Of a stretch of 64,000 bases of DNA, positions 55,315-63,534 are shown piece after piece. The notes below the pieces were generated by a model. It worked only from the letters and a program-made list of their open reading frames with translations, was not told the origin of the DNA and did no database searches. Position 1 is the stretch's first letter. The number at the start of each line of letters is the position of its first letter. A program made the position numbers and the translations under genes. Origin of the DNA: Cupriavidus sp. MP-37 (GTDB lineage: Bacteria; Pseudomonadota; Gammaproteobacteria; Burkholderiales; Burkholderiaceae); the NCBI RefSeq assembly GCF_020618415.1, contig NZ_CP085344.1:3185001-3249000 (forward strand), written 5' to 3'.

Positions 55315-56829
55315 ATGCAGAGATTCGCCATGACCGCTTTTTCCCGCTTGCTGACCCCTGCCCTGCCGCTGCCGCTGGCGTGCGCGCTGCTTCTGGCCGG
55401 CTGCGCCGTCGGCCCGGACTACCAGCGTCCCGATGCGCCGGTGTCGGAGACCTTCAAGGAAGCCGACGCCGCCACCCCGGCCTGGACCGGCGACTGGAAG
55501 CCCGCCGAGCCGCAGGATGCGCTGGCGCGCCCCGACTGGTGGACGGTGTTCGGCGATGCGCAGCTCGATGCGCTGATGGCCGAGGTGCAGATCTCGAACC
55601 AGAACATCAAGGCCGCCGAGGCCCAGTACCGCCAGGCGGTGGCAGCGCTGCAGGCGGCACGCGCCGGCTTTTTCCCGCTGGTCGATGCGCAGGCCGGTGC
55701 CTCGCGCGCGCGCAATGCCAGCGGCAATACGCTCAACGGACAGAACGCCACGCTGGGCGCGACCTGGGAGCTCGACGTCTGGGGCCGGATCCGGCGCCAG
55801 GTGGAAAGCAGCGAGGCCAGCGCGCAGGCGAGCGAGGCCGACCTGGCCTCGACCCTGCTGTCGACGCAGGCCACGCTGGCGCAGAGCTACTTCCTGCTGC
55901 GCGTGGCCGATGCGCAGAAGGCGCTGCTGGACCGCACCGTCGCCGACTACCAGAAGTCGCTGCAGCTGGTGCAGAACCAGTACGCGGCGGGCACCGCGCA
56001 GCGCTCCGACGTGCTGCAGTCCGAGACCCAGCTCAAGAGCGCGCAGGCGCAGCAGATCGACATCCAGATCACGCGCGCGCAGCTGGAGCATGCCATCGCC
56101 GTGCTGGTGGGCAAGCCGCCGGCGGCGCTGACGCTGGCGGCCGGCGAATTCCGCGCCGCGCCGCCGCGGGTGCCGGCCGCGGTGCCGTCGCAACTGCTGG
56201 AGCGCCGCCCCGACATCGGCGCGGCCGAGCGGCGCATGGCCTCGGCCAATGCGCAGATCGGCGTGGCGCAGGCGGCGTACTATCCGACGCTGTCGCTGTC
56301 GGCCAGCGGCGGGCTGACCGCCAGCACGCTGGCGCGCTGGATGTCGCTGCCGGACCGGATCTGGTCGATCGGCGGCGGCCTGGCCGGCACGCTGTTCGAC
56401 GGCGGCGCGCGCCGCGCGGCCAAGGCGCAGGCGGTGGCCGCCTACGACCAGACCGTCGCCAACTACCGCCAGACCGTGCTGGGCGCGTTCCAGGAAGTCG
56501 AGGACAACCTCGCCGCGCAGCGGCTGCTGGAGCAGGAGGCGGTGGTGCAGAACGACGCGCTGCGCTCGGCGCGCGAGGCGCTGGCGCTGGTCAACAACCG
56601 CTACCGCGCCGGCACCGCGGGCCTGCTCGACGTGCTGACGGCGCAGACCAGCGCCTACACCGCCGAGCGCACCGCGCTGTCGATCACCGGGCGCCAGTAC
56701 ACCGCGGCGGTGGTGCTGATCAAGGCGCTGGGCGGCGGCTGGCACGCGCAGCCGGCAAGTGGCGGCGGCAATGACAGCGGCAGCGGCGGCGGGCAGACCG
56801 CCGCGCCAGCCACCGTCGGCCAGCGCTAG
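55315..56829 (+). CDS. RND efflux outer-membrane lipoprotein channel (NodT/OprM type)
   Basis: 504 residues. Lipobox LLLAGCAVG (Cys near 31) for lipid attachment. The TolC-like fold is shown by PDYQRPDAPV, the long helices around EAQYRQAVAALQAARAGFFP, WELDVWGRIRRQVESS, VQNQYAAGTAQRSDVLQ, LERRPDIGAAERRMASANAQIGVA (shown by ERRPDIGAAE), and VNNRYRAGTAGLLDVL. ATG at 55315 or 55330 are both possible. The C-terminus is Gly/Ser-rich. Completes the pump made by mdtABC on the same transcript (2-bp gap), so the operon encodes a whole tripartite exporter. Overlaps the convergent LysR stop by 4 bp. Confidence 0.93.
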   Translation: MQRFAMTAFSRLLTPALPLPLACALLLAGCAVGPDYQRPDAPVSETFKEADAATPAWTGDWKPAEPQDALARPDWWTVFGDAQLDALMAEVQISNQNIKAAEAQYRQAVAALQAARAGFFPLVDAQAGASRARNASGNTLNGQNATLGATWELDVWGRIRRQVESSEASAQASEADLASTLLSTQATLAQSYFLLRVADAQKALLDRTVADYQKSLQLVQNQYAAGTAQRSDVLQSETQLKSAQAQQIDIQITRAQLEHAIAVLVGKPPAALTLAAGEFRAAPPRVPAAVPSQLLERRPDIGAAERRMASANAQIGVAQAAYYPTLSLSASGGLTASTLARWMSLPDRIWSIGGGLAGTLFDGGARRAAKAQAVAAYDQTVANYRQTVLGAFQEVEDNLAAQRLLEQEAVVQNDALRSAREALALVNNRYRAGTAGLLDVLTAQTSAYTAERTALSITGRQYTAAVVLIKALGGGWHAQPASGGGNDSGSGGGQTAAPATVGQR

Positions 56830-57728
56830 GCGCCGCGCTGCGGCGCGCTCGGCAACGGCTGCGCGCAGATGCGCTCGCGCAGCCAGGTGGCGGCCTTGCC
56901 CAGCGGCCGCTGCTTGTGCCAGACCAGTTCCATCGCCACCGGCCAGTCCTGCTGCTGGAACGCCAGCGGCGGCGACACCAGCTGCGCCGCGGCCGGAGAA
57001 TTGGCGACCACGTGCCACGGCACGAAGGCCCAGCCCAGGCCGCGCTTGACCAGCTCGACGATCACCCACTGGCTTTCGACCCACCACACGTCGGCGGCCA
57101 CGCGCAGCCGCATCTTTTCCTCGCTGTCGGTGCGGGTCGCGACCATCAGCTGGCGGTAGCGCTTGAGCTCTTCCCAGTCGACCCGCTGCGACGCCAGCGG
57201 ATGGTCGGGCGCGCACAGGATCTGCATCGGCATCCAGCCGAGCGCATGGAAACCCAGTTCCGGCGGCAGCACCTCCTGGCGCCACATGATGCCGAGGTCG
57301 GCGCCGCCCTCCAGCACCAGCCGGCTGACGTCCTCCATCAGCGGAAACAGCAGCTCGAGCTCGACCGCCGGGAAGCGCCGGGAAAATTCTTCCAGCAGCC
57401 CGCCCAGCGTCTCTTCCGGATACAGCTCGTCGACCGCCAGCACCAGCCGCGTTTCCACGCCCTCGCCCAGGCTCTTGGCGACGCCGCGGAAATGCTCGCA
57501 GCGCTCCAGGATCACGCGCGCCTCGGCCAAGAGCCGCTCGCCGGCCGGGGTCAGCACCGGGTAGCGGCCGCTGCGGTCGAACAGCGCGTTGCCGGCGTCG
57601 ATCTCGAGGTTGGACACGGCCGCGCTGACCACCGACTGGGCCTTGCCGAGCCGGCGCGCGGCGGCCGAGAACGAGCCGGTGTCGGCTGCCGCGACAAAGG
57701 CCTGCAATTGCTCCAGCGAGAGACTCAT
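56826..57728 (-). CDS. LysR-family regulator divergent from a PACE transporter
   Basis: 300 residues. Helix-turn-helix SLSLEQLQAFVAAADTGSF then SAAARRLGKAQSVVSAAVSN (about 21-40). Effector domain VETRLVLAVDELYPEETLGGLL and GWMPMQILCAPDHPLA. Divergent from the PACE gene with 108 bp between; a perfect dyad CTATCTG-CTAAA-CAGATAG lies in this region. PACE genes are often beside LysR regulators, so it is probably the transporter's activator. Its stop overlaps the last 4 bp of the outer-membrane channel gene on the other strand. Confidence 0.92.
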   Translation of the reverse strand: MSLSLEQLQAFVAAADTGSFSAAARRLGKAQSVVSAAVSNLEIDAGNALFDRSGRYPVLTPAGERLLAEARVILERCEHFRGVAKSLGEGVETRLVLAVDELYPEETLGGLLEEFSRRFPAVELELLFPLMEDVSRLVLEGGADLGIMWRQEVLPPELGFHALGWMPMQILCAPDHPLASQRVDWEELKRYRQLMVATRTDSEEKMRLRVAADVWWVESQWVIVELVKRGLGWAFVPWHVVANSPAAAQLVSPPLAFQQQDWPVAMELVWHKQRPLGKAATWLRERICAQPLPSAPQRGA

Positions 57729-57748
57729 TGGTAACTCCGCCCCATCAT

Positions 57749-57798
57749 CTATCTGCTAAACAGATAGTATCCAACTTGGCAATCCCTGCCCAGCAGAT
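57749..57798. promoter_or_regulatory. LysR-type operator upstream of PACE gene
   Basis: CTATCTG (57749-57755), spacer CTAAA, CAGATAG (57761-57767): perfect 7-bp inverted repeat containing a T-N11-A. A third half site CAGATAG recurs at 57792-57798. It begins 21 bp upstream of the LysR start and ends 70 bp before the PACE start, the expected place for autoregulation and activation. Confidence 0.7.
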
Positions 57799-57836
57799 AG
57801 ACTTGGCTCCATCGTCTTTGCCCGCAAGGAGAAACC

Positions 57837-58301
57837 ATGCGCAAAACCTGGGACCGGATCCGCCATGCCGTTGGCTTCGAGGTGGTCGGCCTGCTGATCT
57901 TCGCCCCGCTGGCGAGCTGGGCCTTCGGCTATGAACTGCACCAGATGGGGCTGATCGGCGCGGTCGCCTCGCTGATCGCCACCGGCTGGAACTACCTGTA
58001 CAACGTGCTGTTCGACAAGGGCATGCTGCGTTTCACCGGCCAGCTGCGCAAGTCGGTGCCGGTGCGGGTGCTGCACGCGCTGCTGTTCGAACTGGGCCTG
58101 CTGGTGGTGTTCCTGCCGTCGGTGGCTTGGTACCTCGATATCAGCCTGGTCGACGCGCTCATCATGGACATTGCCGTGGCCGGCTTCTACATGGTCTACG
58201 CGCTGGTGTACAACTGGCTGTACGACATCGTGTTCCCGGTGCCGTCGCTCAAGGCCCAGGCCACGGCCGAGGCCAAGCCGGAAGGCGCCGCGCTGGGCTG
58301 A
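57837..58301 (+). CDS. PACE-family efflux transporter
   Basis: 154 residues, four membrane helices in two tandem repeats. The four PACE motifs are present in order: RIRHAVGFE (8-16), WNYLYNVLFD (about 51-60), RVLHALLFE (about 77-85) and YALVYNWLYD (about 120-129; Tyr replaces Phe). Family members (AceI) export chlorhexidine and short-chain diamines using protons. AAGGAG lies about six to seven bases before the ATG. Regulated presumably by the divergent LysR. Confidence 0.93.
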   Translation: MRKTWDRIRHAVGFEVVGLLIFAPLASWAFGYELHQMGLIGAVASLIATGWNYLYNVLFDKGMLRFTGQLRKSVPVRVLHALLFELGLLVVFLPSVAWYLDISLVDALIMDIAVAGFYMVYALVYNWLYDIVFPVPSLKAQATAEAKPEGAALG

Positions 58302-58367
58302 GCGCGGGTTTTTCCCGACCCCGGACAGCTTGCGCCGGGGTCTTTCCCGTCTTGCCGCAAGCGGTCG

Positions 58368-58396
58368 AATCGTTATACTCCATAACAAATTCGATT
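58368..58396. promoter_or_regulatory. Palindromic site upstream of the monooxygenase
   Basis: GTTAT-ACTCC-ATAAC (58372-58386) is a perfect 5-bp inverted repeat inside a looser AATCG...CGATT pair. It is about 70-85 bp upstream of the monooxygenase start. A MarR regulator ends the same gene set, and MarR boxes are short palindromes of this sort, so this is a candidate site (inference). Confidence 0.4.
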
Positions 58397-58454
58397 CGCC
58401 CGGACGCCGCGCTGCGCGCGCGACCCCGGCGCGACCTGCACGCGGGGAGACACC

Positions 58455-59708
58455 ATGAAGATCGCAATCGCCGGGGGCGGCATCGGCGGGCTGACGCTGG
58501 CCTTGCTGTGCCACCGCCACGGCATCGAGGCCGAGGTCTGGGAAGCCAGCGAAACGCTGCGTCCGCTGGGCGTCGGCATCAACCTGCTGCCGCACGCGGT
58601 GCGCGTGCTGTCGGAGCTGGGCCTGCACGATGCGCTGGCCGCCATCGCCGTCGCAACCTCATCGCTGTCGTACTACAACAAGCTGGGCCAGCGCATCTGG
58701 CATGAGCCGCGCGGGCTGGCCGCGGGCTATGACTGGCCGCAGTTTTCGATCCATCGCGGCGAATTCCAGATGCTGCTGCACCGCACCGTGGTCGAGCGCC
58801 TGGGTGCCGGCGCGGTCCATACCGGCCACAGCTTCGAGTCCGTGCTCGATACCGGCGTGCAGGGCCAGGCGCGCTTCGTGCTGCGCCGGCGCGGCGACAA
58901 CGCCGCAATCGAATCCAGCGCCGACGTGCTGGTCGGCGCCGACGGCATCCATTCGGCGGTGCGCCGCCACTTCTATCCCGCCGGCGACCTGCCGCGCTTC
59001 TCGCGCCGGCTGCTGTGGCGCGCCGTGACCGAGGCGCCGCCCTACCTGGACGGCCGCTCGATGTTCATGGCCGGGCACCAGGACCAGAAGTTCGTCGCCT
59101 ACCCCATCTCCGAGCCGCTGCGCCGCGAGGGGCGCGCGCTGGTCAACTGGATCGCCGAGCTGCGCGTGCCCGACAGCGTGCCGGACACCCCGCCGCGCAG
59201 CGACTGGAACAAGCAGGTCGACAAAGCCGTGTTCCGCGCGCAGTTTGCCAGCTGGCAGTGGGACTGGATCGACATCCCCGCGCTGATCGACGGCGCCGAA
59301 GCCATCTACGAATTCCCGATGGTCGACAAGGACCCGCTGCCGCGCTGGACCTTCGACCGCGTCACGCTGCTGGGCGACGCCGCGCACCCGATGTACCCGA
59401 TCGGCTCGAACGGCAGCGCCCAGGCCATCCTCGACGCGCGCTACCTGGTCGACAGCCTGCTCGGCACCCGCGACACCGGCTACGCACTGCGCGAATACGA
59501 GGCCGAGCGCCTGCCGCGCACCGCCGGCATCGTGCTGCGCAACCGCATGAACGGGCCCGAGCAGGTGATGCAGCTGGCCGAGGAGCGCGCGCCACAGGGG
59601 TTCAGCGATATCAACCAGGTGATCCCGCGCGCGGAGCTGGAAGCGATTTCGCTGCGGTACAAGCAACTGGCAGGTTTCGACCGGCAGTCGATGCAGGGCA
59701 AGGCGTAA
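58455..59708 (+). CDS. FAD-dependent aromatic-type monooxygenase (flavoprotein hydroxylase)
   Basis: 417 residues, group A flavoprotein monooxygenase fold. N-terminal GGGIGGLTLALLCHRHGIEA (7-26) binds FAD, ADGIHSAVRR is the middle DG motif, and GDAAHPMYPIGSNGSAQAI (about 311-329) is the GD motif with the second FAD contact. Sequence is like PhzS and related hydroxylases acting on hydroxylated aromatics or heteroaromatics. The first gene of a set with a periplasmic binding protein and MarR regulator, broken by repeat copy C. Substrate unknown. No electron-transfer partner is needed as it uses NAD(P)H directly. Confidence 0.9.
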   Translation: MKIAIAGGGIGGLTLALLCHRHGIEAEVWEASETLRPLGVGINLLPHAVRVLSELGLHDALAAIAVATSSLSYYNKLGQRIWHEPRGLAAGYDWPQFSIHRGEFQMLLHRTVVERLGAGAVHTGHSFESVLDTGVQGQARFVLRRRGDNAAIESSADVLVGADGIHSAVRRHFYPAGDLPRFSRRLLWRAVTEAPPYLDGRSMFMAGHQDQKFVAYPISEPLRREGRALVNWIAELRVPDSVPDTPPRSDWNKQVDKAVFRAQFASWQWDWIDIPALIDGAEAIYEFPMVDKDPLPRWTFDRVTLLGDAAHPMYPIGSNGSAQAILDARYLVDSLLGTRDTGYALREYEAERLPRTAGIVLRNRMNGPEQVMQLAEERAPQGFSDINQVIPRAELEAISLRYKQLAGFDRQSMQGKA

Positions 59709-59721
59709 GCCGAGGGTGTAC

Positions 59722-59872
59722 TCCCTCTCCCCTCACGGGGAGAGGGCCGGGGTGAGGGGCGGTTTAGCAAGCGACCACAACAAGCGAAGCCAACGGTCTT
59801 ATCCTGAAGGCATCAGCCCTTGACGCTCCTGCCCTCACCCCCTGCCCCTCTCCCGCAAGCGGGAGAGGGGAG
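59722..59872. repeat. Composite palindromic repeat, copy C
   Basis: Same architecture as copies A and B: CTCCCTCTCCCC-tcac-GGGGAGAGGG and GGGGTGAGGGG at the left; CCCTCACCCC, then CCCCTCTCCCGC-aa-GCGGGAGAGGGG at the right. The centre has CAAGCGAAGCCAACGG, as in copy A. It lies between the monooxygenase and binding-protein genes. Confidence 0.8.
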
Positions 59873-59924
59873 CAACCCAGCGGGCTTGGAAACACATAAG
59901 ATCATTCAGACCGAGGAGACAACC

Positions 59925-61076
59925 ATGGCACCCCAAACCCCAACCGACCTCGCCCGCCTCGCACTAACTGCGCTCCTGGCCTTCACCGCCACCACCGCCC
60001 TCGCCGACATCACCGTCGGCGTCAGCCTGTCGACCACCGGCCCGTCGGCATCGCTGGGCATCCCGCAGAAAAACTCGCTGGCTTACCTGCCGCAGCGCAT
60101 CGGCGGCGAGCCGGTGCGCTACATCGTGCTGGACGATGCTTCCGATCCCACGCAGGGCGCCAAGGCGGCGCGCCGCTTCGTCGCCGAGGACAAGGTCGAC
60201 ATCATCCTGGGCTCGTCCGCGGTGGCGCCGTCGATCGCGATTGCCGAGGTCGCCGACGAAGCCCAGACCGTGCAGCTGGCGTTTTCGCCGATCGAGCTGA
60301 AGCCCGGGCGCGGCGCCTGGACCTTCCGCCTGGCGCAGCCGGTGCGGCTGATGGCCAATGCGGTGGCCGCCACCGCCAAGACCCAGGGCGTCAAGACCAT
60401 CGGCTTTATCGGCTTTGCCGATGCCTACGGCGAGACCTGGCTGAAGGATTTCACCGCCGCCGCCACCGCCAACGGCATCCGCCTGATCGCCACCGAGCGC
60501 TACGGCCGCGCCGACACCAGCGTGACCGCGCAGGCGCTCAAGCTGATCGCCGCCAAGCCCGATGCGATCCTGATCGCCGGAGCGGGCACCGGCGCCGCGC
60601 TGCCGCACACCACGCTGCGCGAGCGCGGCTACGGCGGCACCCTGTACCAGACCCACGGCGCCGCCACCAAAGACCTGATCCGCATCGGCGGGCGCCTGGT
60701 CAACGGCGCGATCCTGCCCGCCGGCCCGGTGATCGTGCCGGAGCAGCTGCCCGCGGGCGACCCGGTGCGCAAGCCCGGGCTGGACTACGTCACCCGCTAT
60801 GAAAAGCAGTACGGCGCCGAGACCCGCACGCAGTTCGGCGCCCATGCCTACGATGCCGGGCTGGTGCTGGAGCGCATCGTGCCGGTGGCGCTGAAGCAGG
60901 CCCGCCCCGGCACGCCGGCATTCCGCCAGGCGCTGCGCCATGCGCTGGAAACCGAGCGCGACATCGTGGTTTCGCACGGGGTGCTGAACTTCAGTGCGCA
61001 AGACCACTATGGCTTTGACCAGCGCGGACGGGTTATGGTGACAATAGAGAACGGCAACTGGAAACTGCTCAAATGA
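59925..61076 (+). CDS. Periplasmic binding protein of branched-chain amino acid/aromatic ABC type
   Basis: 383 residues. Signal peptide (LALTALLAFTATTALAD, ending ALA-D near 27). The mature domain begins ITVGVSLSTTGPSASLGI, the family start (Peripla_BP_6), with LDDASDPTQGAKAARRF, SSAVAPSIAIAEVADEA, GFIGFADAYGETWLKDF and FGAHAYDAGLVLE. Start at 59925 has GAGGAGA about nine bases upstream; earlier in-frame codons lie inside the repeat. Stop overlaps the MarR start (ATGA). No ABC permease or ATPase is next to it. Probably binds an aromatic acid degraded with the monooxygenase (inference). Confidence 0.9.
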   Translation: MAPQTPTDLARLALTALLAFTATTALADITVGVSLSTTGPSASLGIPQKNSLAYLPQRIGGEPVRYIVLDDASDPTQGAKAARRFVAEDKVDIILGSSAVAPSIAIAEVADEAQTVQLAFSPIELKPGRGAWTFRLAQPVRLMANAVAATAKTQGVKTIGFIGFADAYGETWLKDFTAAATANGIRLIATERYGRADTSVTAQALKLIAAKPDAILIAGAGTGAALPHTTLRERGYGGTLYQTHGAATKDLIRIGGRLVNGAILPAGPVIVPEQLPAGDPVRKPGLDYVTRYEKQYGAETRTQFGAHAYDAGLVLERIVPVALKQARPGTPAFRQALRHALETERDIVVSHGVLNFSAQDHYGFDQRGRVMVTIENGNWKLLK

Positions 61077-61660
61077 TTCCCGACGCATCCGGCACCCCGC
61101 CCGCCACCCCCGCGCGGCGGGCCCGCACTGCTGCAGTGCCCGCGCGGCGCAGGACGCGCGATCCGCTGGCGCCCGACCCGGCCGCCGGCGACGGTGCCGA
61201 TGGCGGCTTCGACCCGCATGTGCCGAACATCGACTACGGCGTGCTCGACAACCTGGTCGGCTACGCCATCCGCCGCGCGCAGATCCGCATCTACGAAGAC
61301 TTCGTGCATTCGCTGGCGCAATGGCAGATCACTCCGCCGCGCTTCTCGGCACTGGTGATCATCTCGCGCAACCCGCAGCTGAAGCTGACCGAGCTGGCGC
61401 ATATCCTGGGGATCGCGCGCTCGGGCGCGGTGCTGCTGGTGGATGCGCTCGAAGCCATGAAGCTGGTGGCGCGGCGCCCAGCGGCCGGCGACCGGCGCGC
61501 CTACAGCCTGGTGCTGACCCCGGCCGGGCGCCGCACGCTGGAAGCCGCCACGCAGGCGGTGGTGGCGCACGACGCCCACGTCAGTTCGGCGCTGAACGAA
61601 GCCGAGCAGGCCACGCTGAAATCGCTGCTGGCACGGCTGGCACCGCCGCGCGCCGCCTGA
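61073..61660 (+). CDS. MarR-family regulator
   Basis: 195 residues with a 50-residue Pro/Ala/Arg-rich disordered N-terminus. The winged helix-turn-helix core is LTELAHILGIARSGAVLLVDALEAMKLV (shown in part: LTELAHILGIARSG), with wing RRPAAGDRRAYSLVLTPAG. The dimer helices include YAIRRAQIRIYEDFVHSL. Overlaps the binding-protein stop by 4 bp. Likely controls the monooxygenase/binding-protein operon in response to an aromatic compound (inference). Only one candidate dyad was found, at 58372. Confidence 0.88.
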   Translation: MIPDASGTPPATPARRARTAAVPARRRTRDPLAPDPAAGDGADGGFDPHVPNIDYGVLDNLVGYAIRRAQIRIYEDFVHSLAQWQITPPRFSALVIISRNPQLKLTELAHILGIARSGAVLLVDALEAMKLVARRPAAGDRRAYSLVLTPAGRRTLEAATQAVVAHDAHVSSALNEAEQATLKSLLARLAPPRAA

Positions 61661-61711
61661 CCCGCGGCAGCGGCAGCGCTGTCATCCGCTAGCGGGCGGC
61701 CATGCGTTAAC

Positions 61712-63346
61712 ATGGCCGCCATGCCAAAAACCCTCGCCGCGCCCACCGCAACGCGACCCGGCACGCTGCTGCGCCGCCTGTCGCCACTGCTCTCGCCCCT
61801 CCTTGCCGCCGTGCTGCTGGCCGGCGGTCCGGCACTGACGCCGGCCTACGCCAAGCCGCCCGCCAAGGCAGTCAAATCGGCCAAGGCGACCAAGGCCACC
61901 AAGCCCGCCAAAGCACCGAAAGCGGCCACCAAAGCCGCCACCAAAGCCGCCGCCGATCCGGCGCTGGTCAGCGCCGGCGTTCCGGCCCCGGTGGCCGCGG
62001 CCCTGCGCCGCGCCGGCGTGCCGGCCGCGGCGGCCAGCTTCTACGTGGTGCGGCTGGGCGACAGCACCGCGCGCGCCAGCTGGAACGCGCAGCAGCCGAT
62101 GAACCCGGCCTCGACCATGAAGCTGGTCACCACCTTCGCCGGCCTGCAGCTGCTCGGGCCCGACTACCGCTGGCAGACCTCGCTCTACGCCGACGCGCAG
62201 CCCGGCTTCGACGGCACCATCAACGGCAACGTCTACCTGCGCGGCCACGGCGATCCCAAGCTGGTGCCCGAGGAAATGGCCAAGCTGGTGGCGCGGGCGC
62301 GCGCCGCCGGCGCCACCACCATCAACGGCGACCTGGTGCTGGACCGCAGCTACTTTGCCGAGGGCCTGGACAGCAACGGCACCATCGATGGCGAAGTGCA
62401 GCGCGCCTACAACGTCGGCCCCGACGCGCTGCTGTACGCCTTCAAGACGCTGTCGTTCACGCTGACGCCGGATCCGGCCACGCAGACCGTGGCGGTCAGC
62501 GTTACGCCGGAGCTGGCGCAACTGAAGCTGGACAACCGCCTCACGCTGACCAACGGCCGCTGCGGCGACTGGCAGAGCAGCGCCAGCCCGACCGTGCTGC
62601 CGCAAGCCGACGGCACCGTGCTGGCCTCGTTCTCGGGCGACTATTCCAGCGACTGCGGCGAGCACGTGCTCAATATCGCCACGCTGTCGCACGCGGAATT
62701 CACCTGGGGCGGCTTTGTCGCCGAGTGGCAGCGCGCCGGCGGGCGCTTTGCCCGCCTGCCGGCGCTGCGCAGCGGCAAGGTGCCGCGCGGCGCGGTGCTG
62801 CTGGCGCGCCACTACGGCCTGCCACTGGCCGACATCGTGCGCGACATCAACAAGTTCTCGAACAACGTGATGGCACGGCAGCTGTTCCTGACCCTCGGCG
62901 CCGAGATGGACCGCGGCGGGCCCGCCAGCACCGGGCGCTCGATCCGCGTGGTGCAGCGCTGGCTGGCGCGCCAGGGGCTGGACATGCCGGGGCTGGTGCT
63001 GGACAACGGCTCGGGCCTGTCGCGCGCGGAACGCATCAGCGCCTATGACATGGCGCGGCTGCTGCAGCAGGCCGCGGCCAGCCCGGTCGGGCCGGTGCTG
63101 ATCGACTCGTTGCCGGTGCTGGGCGTCGACGGCACGCTGCGCAACCGCCTGACCCGCGCCAGCGCGGCCGGCAGCGGCTACCTGAAGACCGGCACGCTGG
63201 CCGATGTGCGCGCGCTGGCCGGCTACGTCGACGCTGCCGAAGGCGGCCGCTACGTGGTCGTCAGCATGATCAACCATGCCAACGCCGCGCAGGCGCAGGA
63301 GGCGCACGACGCGCTGCTGCAGTGGGTGTACCGCGGGGCGCACTGA
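61712..63346 (+). CDS. dacB: D-alanyl-D-alanine carboxypeptidase/endopeptidase (PBP4)
   Basis: 544 residues. The signal peptide ends near ALTPAYAKPP (about 46). A Lys/Ala/Thr/Pro-rich spacer of about 35 residues follows (AKATKATKPAKAPKAATKAA). The class C penicillin-binding domain has SxxK as STMK in NPASTMKLVTTFAG (active Ser near 133), the SxN motif in KFSNNVMARQL, and KTG in YLKTGTLADVRALAG. It trims or cleaves murein crosslinks in the periplasm. The start at 61712 is MAAMPKT; MPKT (61721) is an alternative. The basic linker is longer than in E. coli PBP4. Separate transcription unit after the MarR gene. Confidence 0.94.
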   Translation: MAAMPKTLAAPTATRPGTLLRRLSPLLSPLLAAVLLAGGPALTPAYAKPPAKAVKSAKATKATKPAKAPKAATKAATKAAADPALVSAGVPAPVAAALRRAGVPAAAASFYVVRLGDSTARASWNAQQPMNPASTMKLVTTFAGLQLLGPDYRWQTSLYADAQPGFDGTINGNVYLRGHGDPKLVPEEMAKLVARARAAGATTINGDLVLDRSYFAEGLDSNGTIDGEVQRAYNVGPDALLYAFKTLSFTLTPDPATQTVAVSVTPELAQLKLDNRLTLTNGRCGDWQSSASPTVLPQADGTVLASFSGDYSSDCGEHVLNIATLSHAEFTWGGFVAEWQRAGGRFARLPALRSGKVPRGAVLLARHYGLPLADIVRDINKFSNNVMARQLFLTLGAEMDRGGPASTGRSIRVVQRWLARQGLDMPGLVLDNGSGLSRAERISAYDMARLLQQAAASPVGPVLIDSLPVLGVDGTLRNRLTRASAAGSGYLKTGTLADVRALAGYVDAAEGGRYVVVSMINHANAAQAQEAHDALLQWVYRGAH

Positions 63347-63421
63347 CGCCGCTGCGGCCGGGCCGGGGCGCCGCGCCGTGGCCTGCCGCCAACGCCGCGG
63401 CGGCATTTTGTTAAGCGCTCA

Positions 63422-63450
63422 CTTACCAGCCCGCCATCCCACCCTATAAT
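63422..63450 (+). promoter_or_regulatory. Possible promoter of azlC-like gene
   Basis: TATAAT (63445-63450) is a perfect -10 hexamer in a GC-rich context, 85 bp before the AzlC-family ATG. The hexamer 17 bp upstream (CTTACC, 63422-63427) is a poor -35. A weak or activator-dependent sigma-70 promoter is the likeliest reading. Confidence 0.45.
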
Positions 63451-63534
63451 GCCAGGGTGCCAGCCGCGTCCTGCGGCGGCAGCCTTCCGGGCCGGCCTTC
63501 GGCCCCGGGCCGCATCGCCCCCGCTTCCTCTGAC

